DNA from: Arthrobacter sp. FW306-07-I
GTDB lineage: Bacteria > Actinomycetota > Actinomycetes > Actinomycetales > Micrococcaceae
Direction: 5' to 3'
Length of the DNA stretch: 64,000 bases
NCBI RefSeq assembly: GCF_021800405.1
Contig: NZ_CP084551.1
Coordinates: 1 to 64,000, forward strand
The notes beneath the pieces were generated by a model. It had not been told where the DNA came from, searched no databases, and saw only the letters and a program-made list of their open reading frames with translations. This document shows positions 16,601 through 26,251 of the stretch, piece after piece (the stretch's first letter is position 1; the number at the start of each line of letters is the position of its first letter). A program made the position numbers and the translations under genes.

Positions 16601-17617
16601 ATGCGTGCAATGGTTTTTGAAGGCCCAGGTCAGCTCTCACTCGTAGAGGTTCCCAACCCGACCCCTGGGCCGAAAGAAGTGGTCATCGAAGTGGCGGCAG
16701 TTGGGATATGCGGCACGGACACCCATGTTCTCGACGGCGAATTCGAAGGCACCGTTTTCCCGCTCATTCCGGGGCACGAAGCCTCCGGCACGGTCGTAGC
16801 AGTCGGCGAGGGCGTCACGAGTCTCGTTGCCGGGGATCATGTTGTCGTCAACCCCAGCACCACGTGCGGCGAATGCGAATACTGCCTGACCGGCAGGGGC
16901 AACCTCTGTCGCAACTGGAACGGCCTCGGTGTGGTCGCGAGTGACGGCGCAGCTGCCCAGTTCTTGAAAGCGCCTGTCAGTAATGTCTTCAAGCTCAAGC
17001 CCGAGACGGACCTGTATCAGGCGGCTCTTATTGAACCGCTGGCTTGTGCCATCCGCGGATACGACATCCTCCCTCGCAAAATGGGCGAGCACTACCTGGT
17101 CTACGGTGCGGGCACGATGGGTCTGCTGATGGCCCAGCTCGCCCCGCGGGCCGGTGCAGCCAGCGTGACCATCGTCGATCTGAACGAAAGCCGGCTGCAG
17201 GCCGCCAGAGAAGTCGGTATCGAAAACGTGTATTCGAGCGCAGACGAAGCCAGCCGTGACCAGTGGGACGTGGTAATCGACTGCACGGGAGTCATCCGTG
17301 CCATCGAGGACGGGCTGCCCCGCGTGAAGGCAGGCGGAACCTTCCAGCACTTCGGTGTTGCCCCAGCAGAGGCGAAGGCCGGATACTCCCCGTTCCGCGT
17401 TTACCGCGATGAACTGAACATCGTCGGCACCATGGCGGTGCTGAACACGTTTGGCCGTGCCGTGGAAATGTTCGAAGCAGGGGCCATTAAGAGTGTGCCG
17501 ATGATCAGCCACTCGTTCACGCTTGAGGACTACAGCGATGCTCTGGACATGTTCCGAAAGGGCACAGGCCGCAAGCTACAGATCCGGCCCAACGACGCGA
17601 CGTCCCGGGTGCTCTGA
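16601..17617 (+). CDS. Zinc-dependent polyol dehydrogenase (erythritol/L-threitol dehydrogenase candidate)
   Basis: 338-residue medium-chain dehydrogenase. Catalytic zinc site: ICGTDTHV and GHEASGTV. The structural zinc site has four cysteines (TTCGECEYCLTGRGNLC). The nucleotide site is VYGAGTMGLLMAQLA, followed by an acidic residue (VDLNESR) typical of NAD use. ATG 16601 is chosen as the usual family start, with TAGGAGC 10 bases upstream. As first gene of an operon with a DhaK-type kinase and RpiB- and TIM-like isomerases, it probably oxidises erythritol or a threitol to erythrulose, as the EltD-type enzyme of Mycobacterium smegmatis does. That substrate is an inference. Confidence 0.83.
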   Translation: MRAMVFEGPGQLSLVEVPNPTPGPKEVVIEVAAVGICGTDTHVLDGEFEGTVFPLIPGHEASGTVVAVGEGVTSLVAGDHVVVNPSTTCGECEYCLTGRGNLCRNWNGLGVVASDGAAAQFLKAPVSNVFKLKPETDLYQAALIEPLACAIRGYDILPRKMGEHYLVYGAGTMGLLMAQLAPRAGAASVTIVDLNESRLQAAREVGIENVYSSADEASRDQWDVVIDCTGVIRAIEDGLPRVKAGGTFQHFGVAPAEAKAGYSPFRVYRDELNIVGTMAVLNTFGRAVEMFEAGAIKSVPMISHSFTLEDYSDALDMFRKGTGRKLQIRPNDATSRVL

Positions 17618-17669
17618 TGTCCCAGCCGGCACACTCCATCCCGAATCCAACACAGCAAAGATTGAGCTC

Positions 17670-18320
17670 ATGAGCACTCGCACGTCAACGGCCCTCAGAC
17701 CGGGCCGTCTTATCGGCCTCGGCGCGATCCTGGTTCTCCTGGTCCTGATGTTCTTCAGCACGAAGATACTTACAGGATCCCAGGCCACGGAGACCGCGCC
17801 GGGCACCTTCAGCCCGCAGGCGTTTGCGGAGGAAAAATATGAGTCGGAAATTGCGCCCGACATCGAAAAGCGGGCGACCGACATCGTGACCGTCAGCCAG
17901 GCCATCCGCTCTGATCCGGCTGCGGCCGCCAAACAGTACGGCGTTGTCAGCGGAACGTCTCCGGCTGTCTATTCGGTGAAACTGACGGGAGTTGCCGGGG
18001 CGCCCGATGCTAATGGTCAGGTGTCCGTGAAGGTCGACGGCGTTCCGGGCGATATCAAGGTTCTCGTTCAAATGGGGCCGGCCGTCAACGGCACGGCCAT
18101 CCGCGATGCAACGGGAAAAGTTGATTATGCCCAGTTCAAAAACCAGATCGACTATCAGAATGTCGGCGCTGAACTGAATAACCAACTCAAGAAGCTGGTC
18201 CTGGCCAGCGTGGACAAGCAGACTCTGGAGGGTAAGACAGTTGCCGTGGTCGGGGCGTTCCAGTTGATCAACCCCGCTGCGTACATCATTACCCCGGTGA
18301 AGGTGGACGTGACGAAATGA
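17670..18320 (+). CDS. DUF2291-family membrane-anchored protein of the sugar importer
   Basis: 216 residues. One N-terminal hydrophobic anchor (LIGLGAILVLLVLMFF) is followed by an extracytoplasmic domain with TATDIVTVSQAI-like and YDAQFKNQIDYQNVGAELN-like stretches typical of DUF2291. The family is seen beside ribose-type ABC importers and has no proven biochemical role; an accessory part in binding or assembly is likely. ATG 17670 is chosen because it places the anchor at the N-terminus. Its last codons overlap the ATPase start by four bases (ATGA). Confidence 0.75.
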   Translation: MSTRTSTALRPGRLIGLGAILVLLVLMFFSTKILTGSQATETAPGTFSPQAFAEEKYESEIAPDIEKRATDIVTVSQAIRSDPAAAAKQYGVVSGTSPAVYSVKLTGVAGAPDANGQVSVKVDGVPGDIKVLVQMGPAVNGTAIRDATGKVDYAQFKNQIDYQNVGAELNNQLKKLVLASVDKQTLEGKTVAVVGAFQLINPAAYIITPVKVDVTK

Positions 18321-19858
18321 CCACGAACGTGATACTTCGGGCGCAGAACGTCACCAAGCGTTACGGCGGCACGCACGCCCTCAAGGGTGTCGACTTTGAT
18401 GTCGTCGAGGGCAAGGTGACTGTCCTGTTCGGGGAAAACGGTGCAGGCAAGTCCACCCTGATGAAGATTCTGGCGGGGATCGAAATGCCGACGTCCGGCA
18501 GTCTGGAACTGCGCGGCGAGAGGATCGAATTCGCATCCACCGTTGATGCGCGTGAGCAGGGAATCTCCATTATTCACCAGGAGTTAAGCCTCTGCCCGAA
18601 CTTGAGCGTGCGCGACAACATCTTCATGGGCCGGGAAATCACAGGCCGGACAGGCGCGGTTGACTTCCCGGCAGAACGCCGGGAAGTCAACGAACTGATG
18701 GAGCGGCTGGAAGAACCCATCGATCCCGACACCCTGGTGGCAGACCTGCGCCTAGGCCAACAGCAGATCGTCGAGATTGCACGAGCCCTGTCAGTAAATG
18801 CCCGGATCCTCATCATGGATGAACCAACATCAGCCCTGAGCGCATCCGAAGTCGGAGTGCTATTCAAGGTAATCCGGGATCTTACCGCCTCCGGCGTCTC
18901 CATCGTCTACATCTCACATCATCTCGAGGAAGCGCTGGAGATTTCCGACTACGCAGTAGTGCTGCGCGATGGCTCGATTGTCGCCGCAGAGGACACAGCG
19001 AACATCGACCTCGACTGGATCGTCGGGAACATGGTGGGCCGGAACTTCAGTCTCGGCCAGCCGCCGTCGACGGACTTCGGAGAAGTGTCCCTGGAAGTCG
19101 ACGACGTGAAAGTAGCCGACCCGTCAAATCCGGAACGCCTGTCGGTGAACGGCGTTTCCCTGAACGTACGGGCCGGGGAAATAGTCTGCATCTACGGGCT
19201 GATGGGTGCCGGCCGGACAGAAATGCTCGAAGCCCTGGCCGGACGCGTCCCTCTCGTCGGCGGCAGAGTCGTCGTTTCCGGCCGGGACCTGAACGGGCTG
19301 TCCATCGCCGAGCGCATCGGCTGGGGCCTTGGTCTGGTACCTGAGGACCGGCAGCGGGACGGGCTGGTGCAGACAATGTCTGTCGGACGAAATCTCTCAC
19401 TGGCCAGCCTCGGCTCATTCATCCGGGGACTGCTGCTGTCCGGATCGGCCGAGAACACGCTGGTTGCGCAGGGAATTAAGGACGTCAGAGTCAAGACGGC
19501 CGGCCCTTCGGCCGCGATAGGTTCCCTCAGCGGCGGCAACCAGCAGAAGGTCGTCATCGGCAAGATGCTCGCCACCAAACCCAACGTGATACTCCTCGAT
19601 GAGCCAAGTCGGGGAATCGACGTCGGAGCCAAGGCAGAGGTCTTTGGTCTGCTCAGCGAACTGGCTGGCAATGGACTAGCTGTCCTTTATTCGACTTCCG
19701 AGGTGGAAGAAAGTTTGAGCATCGCCCACAGGGTAATCGTCATGAGCAAGGGCCGCATTTCCGCCGAATTTGACGCGTCAACCACAACAAAAGAGCAAAT
19801 CATGGCGGCCTCGGGCGAGTCCACCACCACATCGAAGACGAATGGACACCAGAAATGA
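18317..19858 (+). CDS. Sugar ABC transporter ATPase, RbsA type
   Basis: 513-residue double ATPase. Domain 1: Walker A GENGAGKST, signature-like LRLGQQQIVEIARAL and Walker B LIMDEPTSAL. Domain 2: GLMGAGRTEM, the expected degenerate P-loop of this family, then LSGGNQQKVVIGK and LLDEPSRGIDVG. Four-base overlaps with both neighbours show tight translational coupling. It drives the second importer of the window. Confidence 0.9.
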   Translation: MTTNVILRAQNVTKRYGGTHALKGVDFDVVEGKVTVLFGENGAGKSTLMKILAGIEMPTSGSLELRGERIEFASTVDAREQGISIIHQELSLCPNLSVRDNIFMGREITGRTGAVDFPAERREVNELMERLEEPIDPDTLVADLRLGQQQIVEIARALSVNARILIMDEPTSALSASEVGVLFKVIRDLTASGVSIVYISHHLEEALEISDYAVVLRDGSIVAAEDTANIDLDWIVGNMVGRNFSLGQPPSTDFGEVSLEVDDVKVADPSNPERLSVNGVSLNVRAGEIVCIYGLMGAGRTEMLEALAGRVPLVGGRVVVSGRDLNGLSIAERIGWGLGLVPEDRQRDGLVQTMSVGRNLSLASLGSFIRGLLLSGSAENTLVAQGIKDVRVKTAGPSAAIGSLSGGNQQKVVIGKMLATKPNVILLDEPSRGIDVGAKAEVFGLLSELAGNGLAVLYSTSEVEESLSIAHRVIVMSKGRISAEFDASTTTKEQIMAASGESTTTSKTNGHQK

Positions 19859-20982
19859 CTTCAACACGGACACGGATCGGAGCATCCAGGCCAGGATGGC
19901 TGTCCGGCGGCCTTGATATCCCCCGGTTGCTGTTGGAAGGCAGGGCCTTCATCGCCCTCATCGTCATCACCGTAATCTTCTCCTTTCTATCACCGAACTA
20001 CTTCAGCGTTGAGAACCTTCTGACGATGTCGGCGCACGTTGCCGTGTTTGCCATCCTGGCGATAGGCATGCTGCTGGTGATCCTCAATGGCGGCATCGAT
20101 CTTTCGGTCGGCTCAACGGTCGGGCTTTCCGGCGTCGTGGCCGGGTTCCTCATGCAGGGAATCCAGATCCCGGCGCTGGGCATTGCCTTGTACCCCTCTG
20201 TATGGGTATGCGTTGTGATTGCGGTGGCGGTCGGTGGATTTGTCGGTTGGATTAATGGCGTGCTGGTCTCCCGGTTTGGTGTCGCGCCCTTCGTCGCAAC
20301 GCTGGGCACCCTCTATGTCGTCCGGGGAGCCGCACTGCTGATCACGGGCGGCCTGACCTACCCGAACCTGCGCGGTGACGACGCCTTGGGCAACACCGGA
20401 TTCGACTGGCTCGGCTTCAACCGGATTCTTGGCATTCCGACCGGCGTGGTTGTCATGGTTGTCATCGCACTCCTCGCCAGTGTGCTGCTGGCCAAGACTC
20501 CTTTCGGACGCTGGCTGTTCGCCTCAGGCGGCAACGAACGTGCAGCTGAGCTGTCTGGCATCCCGGTCAAAAAAGTCAAGGTCCGTATCTATGTCATATC
20601 AGGCGTCTGTGCGGCCATCGCGGGCGTCATCGTTGCATCCGAACTGACCTCGGCGAACCCTACAACGGGCAATTCGTTTGAATTGACTGCGATCGCCGCC
20701 GTGGTCATCGGCGGCGCGGCTCTCTCGGGAGGACGCGGAAACATCCGGGGCACGCTCCTTGGTGCGTTCGTGATCGGATTCCTCTCCGATGGCCTCGTCA
20801 TCATCGGAGTCTCCGAGTACTGGCAAATGGTCTTCAAGGGTGCCGTCATCGTTGTCGCCGTCATGCTGAACCGCGTCGAATACCGCTCCAAGAGGGTAAA
20901 ACCGTCCGCCGTCGGATCCGGGCCGGACCCGGCAACCACCTCCGGCGGTCCAGTCCCAAACCTGAGGGAACCGGTGAAGTAG
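19855..20982 (+). CDS. Sugar ABC transporter permease, RbsC type
   Basis: 375-residue membrane permease. GGIDLSVGSTVGLSG, FASGGNERAAELSGIPV (coupling loop) and IGGAALSGGRGNIRGTLLGA are family motifs. About nine hydrophobic segments are seen. The C-terminus carries a hydrophilic tail of about 30 residues rich in P, G and S. It overlaps the ATPase by four bases. Confidence 0.9.
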   Translation: MTSTRTRIGASRPGWLSGGLDIPRLLLEGRAFIALIVITVIFSFLSPNYFSVENLLTMSAHVAVFAILAIGMLLVILNGGIDLSVGSTVGLSGVVAGFLMQGIQIPALGIALYPSVWVCVVIAVAVGGFVGWINGVLVSRFGVAPFVATLGTLYVVRGAALLITGGLTYPNLRGDDALGNTGFDWLGFNRILGIPTGVVVMVVIALLASVLLAKTPFGRWLFASGGNERAAELSGIPVKKVKVRIYVISGVCAAIAGVIVASELTSANPTTGNSFELTAIAAVVIGGAALSGGRGNIRGTLLGAFVIGFLSDGLVIIGVSEYWQMVFKGAVIVVAVMLNRVEYRSKRVKPSAVGSGPDPATTSGGPVPNLREPVK

Positions 20983-21035
20983 CAGTGATGATCAAACTTT
21001 TTCCCAACCTGAATAAACCACTGAAAGGCAAGTCC

Positions 21036-22031
21036 ATGAATCGAAAAGCCGCTGCCATCTTTGCCGCCGGCGTCACGCTCCTCACCCTGGCCGGCTGCGG
21101 ATCCTCTGCCGGGTCAGGTTCCCCCTCGGCATCCGGCTCCGGCGAAGCAGGCGGAGGCGGCAAGGTCATTACGGTGATCGTCAACGACCCGGCCAACCCG
21201 TACTGGGCCACGGAGGGAGACGCAGCGAAGGCCGAAGGTGAAAAGCTCGGATACAAGGTCAACGTGAACGCCCACAAGGGGGACACGAAGGCTGAGAGCG
21301 ACCTTATCGACGCTGCCATCACGAATAAATCGGCGGCCATCCTGCTGGATCCTGCCAACGCAGACGGGTCCATCGGTGCCGTGCAGAAGGCAACCAGCGC
21401 CGGCATCCCCGTCATCCTCGTCAACGCAGAGATCAACAAGCAGGGTCTGGCTAAGGCACAGCTGGTCTCCAACAACGCCCAGGGCGCTGCATTGGGCGCC
21501 CAGGAATTTGTCAAAGCGATGGGAAGCAAAGGCACCTACGTCGAGCTCAAGGGAGCGCCTGCGGACAACAACGCAGCAACCCGGTCCAATGGGTTTGCCA
21601 CCGTATTGTCCCAGTACCCGGACCTGAAGCTCCTCGAAGCCCAGGTCGCCAACTGGGATCAGAAGCAGGGGCACGACAAGATGCAGTCAATGCTGCAGGC
21701 ACACCCTGACATCCAGGGCGTCCTTGCCGGCAACGACCAGATGGCTCTCGGTGCTATTGCCGCACTGAAGGAAGCCGGAAAGCTGGCCACGGTCAAGGTC
21801 GGCGGCTTCGATGGCGCCCCTGATGCCGTTGATGCCGTCAAGGCCGGTTCCCTGAGCTACACGGTCCTCCAGCCCGTTGCCGAGTTTTCCAAGAAGGCGG
21901 TCGACTACGCAGACCAGTTCATCAAGACGGGAAAAACGGGGGCCAGCGAGGAGAAGCAGGCTTTCGACTGCACCCTGATCAACAAGGACAACGCCCCCTC
22001 ATACACCTCCGCATTCACCCTCTCAAAGTAG
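21036..22031 (+). CDS. Sugar ABC transporter substrate-binding lipoprotein, RbsB type
   Basis: 331-residue binding protein. The signal peptide MNRKAAAIFAAGVTLL ends in the lipobox TLAGC, followed by a glycine/serine linker and the RbsB-like domain (VNDPANPYW, AILLDPANADGS, LVSNNAQGAALG, GVLAGNDQMALGAI, VGGFDGAPDAVDAV). ATG 21036 is preferred over upstream GTG/ATG codons at 20985-20988 because AAAGG sits 8 bases before it and the signal peptide then begins correctly. It should bind a tetritol or related small polyol. Confidence 0.88.
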   Translation: MNRKAAAIFAAGVTLLTLAGCGSSAGSGSPSASGSGEAGGGGKVITVIVNDPANPYWATEGDAAKAEGEKLGYKVNVNAHKGDTKAESDLIDAAITNKSAAILLDPANADGSIGAVQKATSAGIPVILVNAEINKQGLAKAQLVSNNAQGAALGAQEFVKAMGSKGTYVELKGAPADNNAATRSNGFATVLSQYPDLKLLEAQVANWDQKQGHDKMQSMLQAHPDIQGVLAGNDQMALGAIAALKEAGKLATVKVGGFDGAPDAVDAVKAGSLSYTVLQPVAEFSKKAVDYADQFIKTGKTGASEEKQAFDCTLINKDNAPSYTSAFTLSK

Positions 22032-22043
22032 GACTCGAATAGT

Positions 22044-22074
22044 CGGCCGGCCGCAGGGCAAACGCGGCCGGCCG
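22044..22074 (+). terminator. GC-rich stem-loop after the binding-protein gene
   Basis: CGGCCGGCCGC and GCGGCCGGCCG form an 11-bp perfect stem around a 9-base loop, with no T tract. Such hairpins between a binding-protein gene and downstream enzymes often protect the upstream mRNA or cut read-through, giving excess binding protein. Confidence 0.5.
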
Positions 22075-22122
22075 CCAACTACCGTACCTACCGGCTTCCT
22101 GAATCAAGGAAACAAGGAACTC

Positions 22123-23850
22123 ATGGCTTATCTCTTCAACAATCCGATCGACTTCGCCGACCAACTCACCGACGGATTCGCCGCGGCTTACCCCCAATGG
22201 ATTAGAAAAGTCCCCGGCGGCGTGGTCCGCAGCAATGGTGCTGCCCCGGGCAGCGTCGTGGTCATCACCGGCGGCGGCTCGGGCCACTACCCTGCCTTCG
22301 CGGGCCTCGTCGGCCCCGGCCTCGCCCACGGCGCAGCGATGGGAAACATCTTCGCGTCGCCCTCGGCGCAGCAGATCTATTCCGTAGCCAAGTCCGCCCA
22401 CGCCGGTGGGGGAGTCCTGTTGACGTATGGAAACTACGCCGGAGACGTTCTGAACTTCACGGTGGCGAAGGATCGACTAAACGCCGAGGGTATACGGACT
22501 CTGATGGTCGCCGTCACCGACGATATTTCCAGTGCTCCCACGGCTGAGATCGATAAAAGGCGTGGAATTGCCGGCGATCTGGCCGTGTTCAAGGCGGCCG
22601 GGGCGTGCGCGGACGCAGGAGGCAACCTGGACGAGGTCTTCCAGGTGGCAACCCGTGCCAATGAAAGAACCCGTTCCTTTGGGATCGCCTTTTCCGGATG
22701 CACCCTCCCTGGCGCCGCGGCGCCCCTCTTCCAGATCCCCGAGGGACGAATGGCAGTGGGCATGGGCATACACGGTGAGCCTGGCATCAGCGAACAGGCT
22801 CTTCCGACGGCGGACGCCGCCGCCGAGCTGATGGTCCGCTCACTGCTCGCTGAGGCACCGGAAAACCTGAACGGCCGCCGGGTCGGTGTCATACTTAACG
22901 GGCTCGGCGCCGTGAAATCCGAAGAACTCTTCGTCGTATACCGCAAGATCGCACAGATGCTGGACTTCGCCGGGATTGTTGTGGTGGATCCAGAAGTCGG
23001 TGAGCTCGTGACGAGCTTCGAGATGGCGGGCGTTTCCCTAACCCTGTTCTGGCTTGATGACGAACTTGAAAAATACTGGACGGCGCCCGCGAGCACCCCG
23101 GCCTTCCGAAAAGGTGTCGTCAGCGACGAGGGCCCCCGCTACGGGAAAACCCCGGAATACGCGGCAAAGAACGAGCTGCCAGATGCTTCAGAAGCCTCCC
23201 GCCAGGCTGCCGGCCAAGTGCAGAAGCTTCTGGAAACCGTGCAGGCCGAGATAGATGAAAACGCGGAAAATCTCGGATTCCTGGACTCCGTCGCCGGCGA
23301 CGGAGACCACGGGATCGGTATGCAGCGGGGTGCTGCCGCGGCGGCGGACGCGGGGCGGGCCGCCCTTGCCGCCGGCGCCGGCGCCGGCACCTTGTTGTCC
23401 TTGGCCGCGGATGCGTGGGCCGACCGGGCAGGCGGAACATCCGGCGTGCTGTGGGGCCTGATCATCAAATCCATAGGCCAGAGCGTTGGCGACAACGAAT
23501 CACCCAACACGGCGAGCATCTCACAGGGAATCACCGAGGCGGCCAAACAGGTCATGGCGTTCGGCAAGGCCGAACTCGGCGACAAGACTCTGGTCGACGT
23601 CCTGATTCCATTCAGCGTCGCCCTCAGCGAGGGGATCCGGTCCGGAAATGCCCCGGAGAACGCATGGCACGCAGCAGCCGAAGCGGCCGATGAGGCCGCG
23701 AAATCGACGGCCTCCCTTGTCCCCAAGATGGGGCGCGCCCGGCCTCACGCAGAAAAAAGTATAGGAACCCCGGACCCGGGTGCCGTTTCCATGGCAATGA
23801 TCATCAGGGCAGTCGAACGCGACCTCAGCCCAGAAAGAGAAGTCAAATGA
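22123..23850 (+). CDS. Fused DhaK-DhaL kinase (erythrulose kinase candidate)
   Basis: 575-residue ATP-dependent kinase of the dihydroxyacetone-kinase family. Residues about 1-330 are DhaK, the ketose-binding part ([36 protein letters not shown] with the histidine that binds the carbonyl). Residues about 365-575 are DhaL, the ATP part ([12 protein letters not shown] for Mg-[12 protein letters not shown]). AAGGAA precedes the ATG. In this operon the natural substrate is probably erythrulose, as in the LerK/DerK enzymes described for mycobacterial tetritol use; dihydroxyacetone itself remains possible. Confidence 0.85.
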   Translation: MAYLFNNPIDFADQLTDGFAAAYPQWIRKVPGGVVRSNGAAPGSVVVITGGGSGHYPAFAGLVGPGLAHGAAMGNIFASPSAQQIYSVAKSAHAGGGVLLTYGNYAGDVLNFTVAKDRLNAEGIRTLMVAVTDDISSAPTAEIDKRRGIAGDLAVFKAAGACADAGGNLDEVFQVATRANERTRSFGIAFSGCTLPGAAAPLFQIPEGRMAVGMGIHGEPGISEQALPTADAAAELMVRSLLAEAPENLNGRRVGVILNGLGAVKSEELFVVYRKIAQMLDFAGIVVVDPEVGELVTSFEMAGVSLTLFWLDDELEKYWTAPASTPAFRKGVVSDEGPRYGKTPEYAAKNELPDASEASRQAAGQVQKLLETVQAEIDENAENLGFLDSVAGDGDHGIGMQRGAAAAADAGRAALAAGAGAGTLLSLAADAWADRAGGTSGVLWGLIIKSIGQSVGDNESPNTASISQGITEAAKQVMAFGKAELGDKTLVDVLIPFSVALSEGIRSGNAPENAWHAAAEAADEAAKSTASLVPKMGRARPHAEKSIGTPDPGAVSMAMIIRAVERDLSPEREVK

Positions 23851-24317
23851 CTGGCAAGTTCCGAATCGTCATCGGCAGCGACAACGCTGGCTACGAATAT
23901 AAAGAGGCGCTCAAGGCTGACCTCGAAAAAAGCGAACTCGTTGAGTCCGTTCATGACGTCGGCGTCGACGAAACCGGCCAGACCGCCTACCCCACGATTG
24001 CCATCGCCGCGGCAGAAATGATCGCCGGCGGAACAGCTGACCGGGCGCTCCTGGTCTGCGGTACAGGTCTGGGCGTTGCCATCGCGGCAAACAAAGTTGA
24101 AGGAGTCCGTGCCGTTACCGCCCACGACAGCTATTCCGTCGAGCGTTCCGTCCTGAGTAACAACGCGCAGGTACTGACGTTCGGGCAGCGCGTCGTGGGA
24201 CTGGAACTCGCCCGGCGGCTGGCCCGCGAATGGCTCACGTACCGGTTCGACGAAACGTCAGCTTCAGCCCAAAAAGTCCAGCTGATGAACGATTACGAGG
24301 CAGACCGGGATGCCTGA
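23847..24317 (+). CDS. RpiB/LacAB-type sugar-phosphate isomerase (erythrulose-4-phosphate isomerase candidate)
   Basis: 156-residue RpiB-fold isomerase. [13 protein letters not shown] is the phosphate-binding start, [14 protein letters not shown] holds the catalytic cysteine, and [23 protein letters not shown] is the conserved middle. It overlaps the kinase gene by four bases. In tetritol pathways the equivalent enzyme converts D-erythrulose 4-phosphate to D-erythrose 4-phosphate, which enters the pentose phosphate pathway. Ribose-5-phosphate isomerase activity is the alternative. Confidence 0.85.
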   Translation: MTGKFRIVIGSDNAGYEYKEALKADLEKSELVESVHDVGVDETGQTAYPTIAIAAAEMIAGGTADRALLVCGTGLGVAIAANKVEGVRAVTAHDSYSVERSVLSNNAQVLTFGQRVVGLELARRLAREWLTYRFDETSASAQKVQLMNDYEADRDA

Positions 24318-24356
24318 ACGACACCTGCCATCCGGCAGCCGGCCGGGGGCGGCGTG

Positions 24357-25154
24357 ATGGACCACCCAAAACCCGCGCTCCTCGGAGTCAGTCTCAAGAT
24401 GTACTTCGGGCATGAAGAAACACTGGAATGGTGTCGGCAGGTGGCTGTGATGGCCAAGGGACACCAGGCCCTGCAGGATGGCGAAGTGGAACTCTTTATA
24501 CTCCCCAGTTTCCAAGCCTTGGTCCCTGCCCGGCAAATTCTCGCTGACACCCCCGTGGCAATCGGCGCCCAGGACCTGCACTGGGAAGATCGGGGCGCTT
24601 TCACCGGCGAAGTCAGCGGACCGGCGCTGGCAGAAGCGGATTGCCGCTACGTCGAGGTCGGGCACGCAGAACGCCGCAGGCTTTTCGGCGAGGATGACGC
24701 GGTCGTGAGTGCCAAAACGGCCGCCGCCCTTAGGAATGGTCTCATTCCGGTGATTTGCGTCGGCGAGCCTGACGAAGGTCCGGCGGAGAACGCTGCCGAG
24801 GTCTGTCTCGCCCAGCTCAGCTCGGCGCTCCAGCCGGATCAGCGCAACGGACGGGGTTCTGCCGTCGTTGTTGCGTACGAACCCGCCTGGGCCATTGGAT
24901 CCACGAGCCCGGCATCTTCGAAGCACATCAGCGAGGTCTGTGCCCGCCTCAAGGAATGGCTGAGGACCCAAACCCGCTTTACCCAATGGTCCGTCATCTA
25001 TGGAGGAAGCGCGGGGCCGGGTCTGCTGACGCAGCTCGACTCCGACGTCGACGGACTGTTCCTGGGCCGCTTTGCGCACCGTGTCACGGCGCTATCGGAC
25101 ATCATTGACGAAGCGTCCCGCCTCCGTGACGGGTACGTCAGGCGAGACGGGTAG
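24357..25154 (+). CDS. Triosephosphate-isomerase-like enzyme (erythrulose-1-phosphate isomerase candidate)
   Basis: 265-residue TIM-barrel protein with the TIM catalytic residues: lysine in SLKMYF, histidine in VGHAERR, glutamate in AYEPAWAIG and the phosphate loop YGGSAGPG. The usual N-K-M-N start is changed to SLKMYF and GHSERR to GHAERR, which argues against housekeeping TIM. Enzymes of this kind interconvert L-erythrulose 1-phosphate and D-erythrulose 4-phosphate. ATG 24357 or GTG 24354 can start; no strong ribosome site is seen. Confidence 0.83.
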   Translation: MDHPKPALLGVSLKMYFGHEETLEWCRQVAVMAKGHQALQDGEVELFILPSFQALVPARQILADTPVAIGAQDLHWEDRGAFTGEVSGPALAEADCRYVEVGHAERRRLFGEDDAVVSAKTAAALRNGLIPVICVGEPDEGPAENAAEVCLAQLSSALQPDQRNGRGSAVVVAYEPAWAIGSTSPASSKHISEVCARLKEWLRTQTRFTQWSVIYGGSAGPGLLTQLDSDVDGLFLGRFAHRVTALSDIIDEASRLRDGYVRRDG

Positions 25155-25206
25155 GTACGGTGAGAAGCCCGGCAGGCCATGGGGACAAAAAGATTCAGGA
25201 GCACGA

Positions 25207-26079
25207 ATGAAATCTGATGCGGACAACCAGACACCGCGTCTTTCCCGTCAGGGCGAACGGCAGCGCGCGATCTCGGAGGCCGTAATGGCCGAAGGGGCGG
25301 TGCGTATCGATGAGCTGGCCGAGCGCTTCGGAACCAGCCAGATGACAGTCCACCGCGACCTTGACGAGCTGGAGGCTCGTGGCCTGCTCCGTAAGTCCAG
25401 AGGCGTGGCGACGGCATTGTCATCAAGCCTTGTTGAATCCAGCGATGTCTTCCGGACCGGTCAGCAGCAGGACGAAAAGCGGGAGATCGCCCGTACGGCC
25501 GTGGAGCTCATCGAGACAGGGCAGGCGATCTTCCTGGACGACTCCACCACTGTGCTCCAAATGGCACGGCTGATCCCTTCACGGACCCCATTGACCGTCA
25601 TCACCAATGTGCTCACCCTCATCAACGAGCTGAAGGGCACACGAGGAATCTCCCTCGTGGCTCTCGGCGGAAGCTACTACAACTGGTGCAGCTCGTTCAT
25701 GGGCGGCACCACAATCGAAGCGATCAATAAGCTCCGTGCTGATGTATTCATCATGTCTACAGCAGCGATCACGGACGACATCTGCTTCTTCCAAAGCCAA
25801 GCGACGGTAGACATCAAGCGCGCCATGTTCAACGCCGCCGCCAAAAGGATCCTGCTTGTAGATCACACAAAATTCCAGAAACGGGCGCTCTACGCACTGG
25901 CGCCCCTCTCGGACTTCGACGTCGTCGTGGTGGACTCCAAAACGAATCCCGAGGACATCAACCGGCTAAGGTCCCATAATGTCCACGTCATCGTCGCCGA
26001 CGGCCACGCCCGCCATGACGGCCTTCATGAAGATCCAGGCACGGGTAATTCCGCCGCACCCGACAACCGACCAAAATGA
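25207..26079 (+). CDS. DeoR-family transcriptional repressor
   Basis: 290 residues. The N-terminal winged helix (AVRIDELAERFGTSQMTVHRDLDELEARGLLRK) is followed by a sugar-phosphate-binding domain (FLDDSTTVLQMARLI, LGGSYYNWCSSFMGG, LLVDHTKFQKRALYALAPL). It probably represses this operon until a phosphorylated intermediate appears, with the palindrome at 16424-16437 as likely operator. ATG 25207 is preferred over an open frame back to 25072, which overlaps the TIM-like gene. Confidence 0.85.
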   Translation: MKSDADNQTPRLSRQGERQRAISEAVMAEGAVRIDELAERFGTSQMTVHRDLDELEARGLLRKSRGVATALSSSLVESSDVFRTGQQQDEKREIARTAVELIETGQAIFLDDSTTVLQMARLIPSRTPLTVITNVLTLINELKGTRGISLVALGGSYYNWCSSFMGGTTIEAINKLRADVFIMSTAAITDDICFFQSQATVDIKRAMFNAAAKRILLVDHTKFQKRALYALAPLSDFDVVVVDSKTNPEDINRLRSHNVHVIVADGHARHDGLHEDPGTGNSAAPDNRPK

Positions 26080-26251
26080 CACGGCCAATCAGACACCTGC
26101 GCCGGTCCACCAAACTCCCTGCGCAAGGATTCCCGCTTGAGCAACACGTCGACCAGCCCGACGACGAAGACGCGCAGATATCCCAGCCAGCCGGAGACCT
26201 TCCAGAAACGGCCGACAACGTCCCCAAAAGCACCACAAAGGATCGAATATC

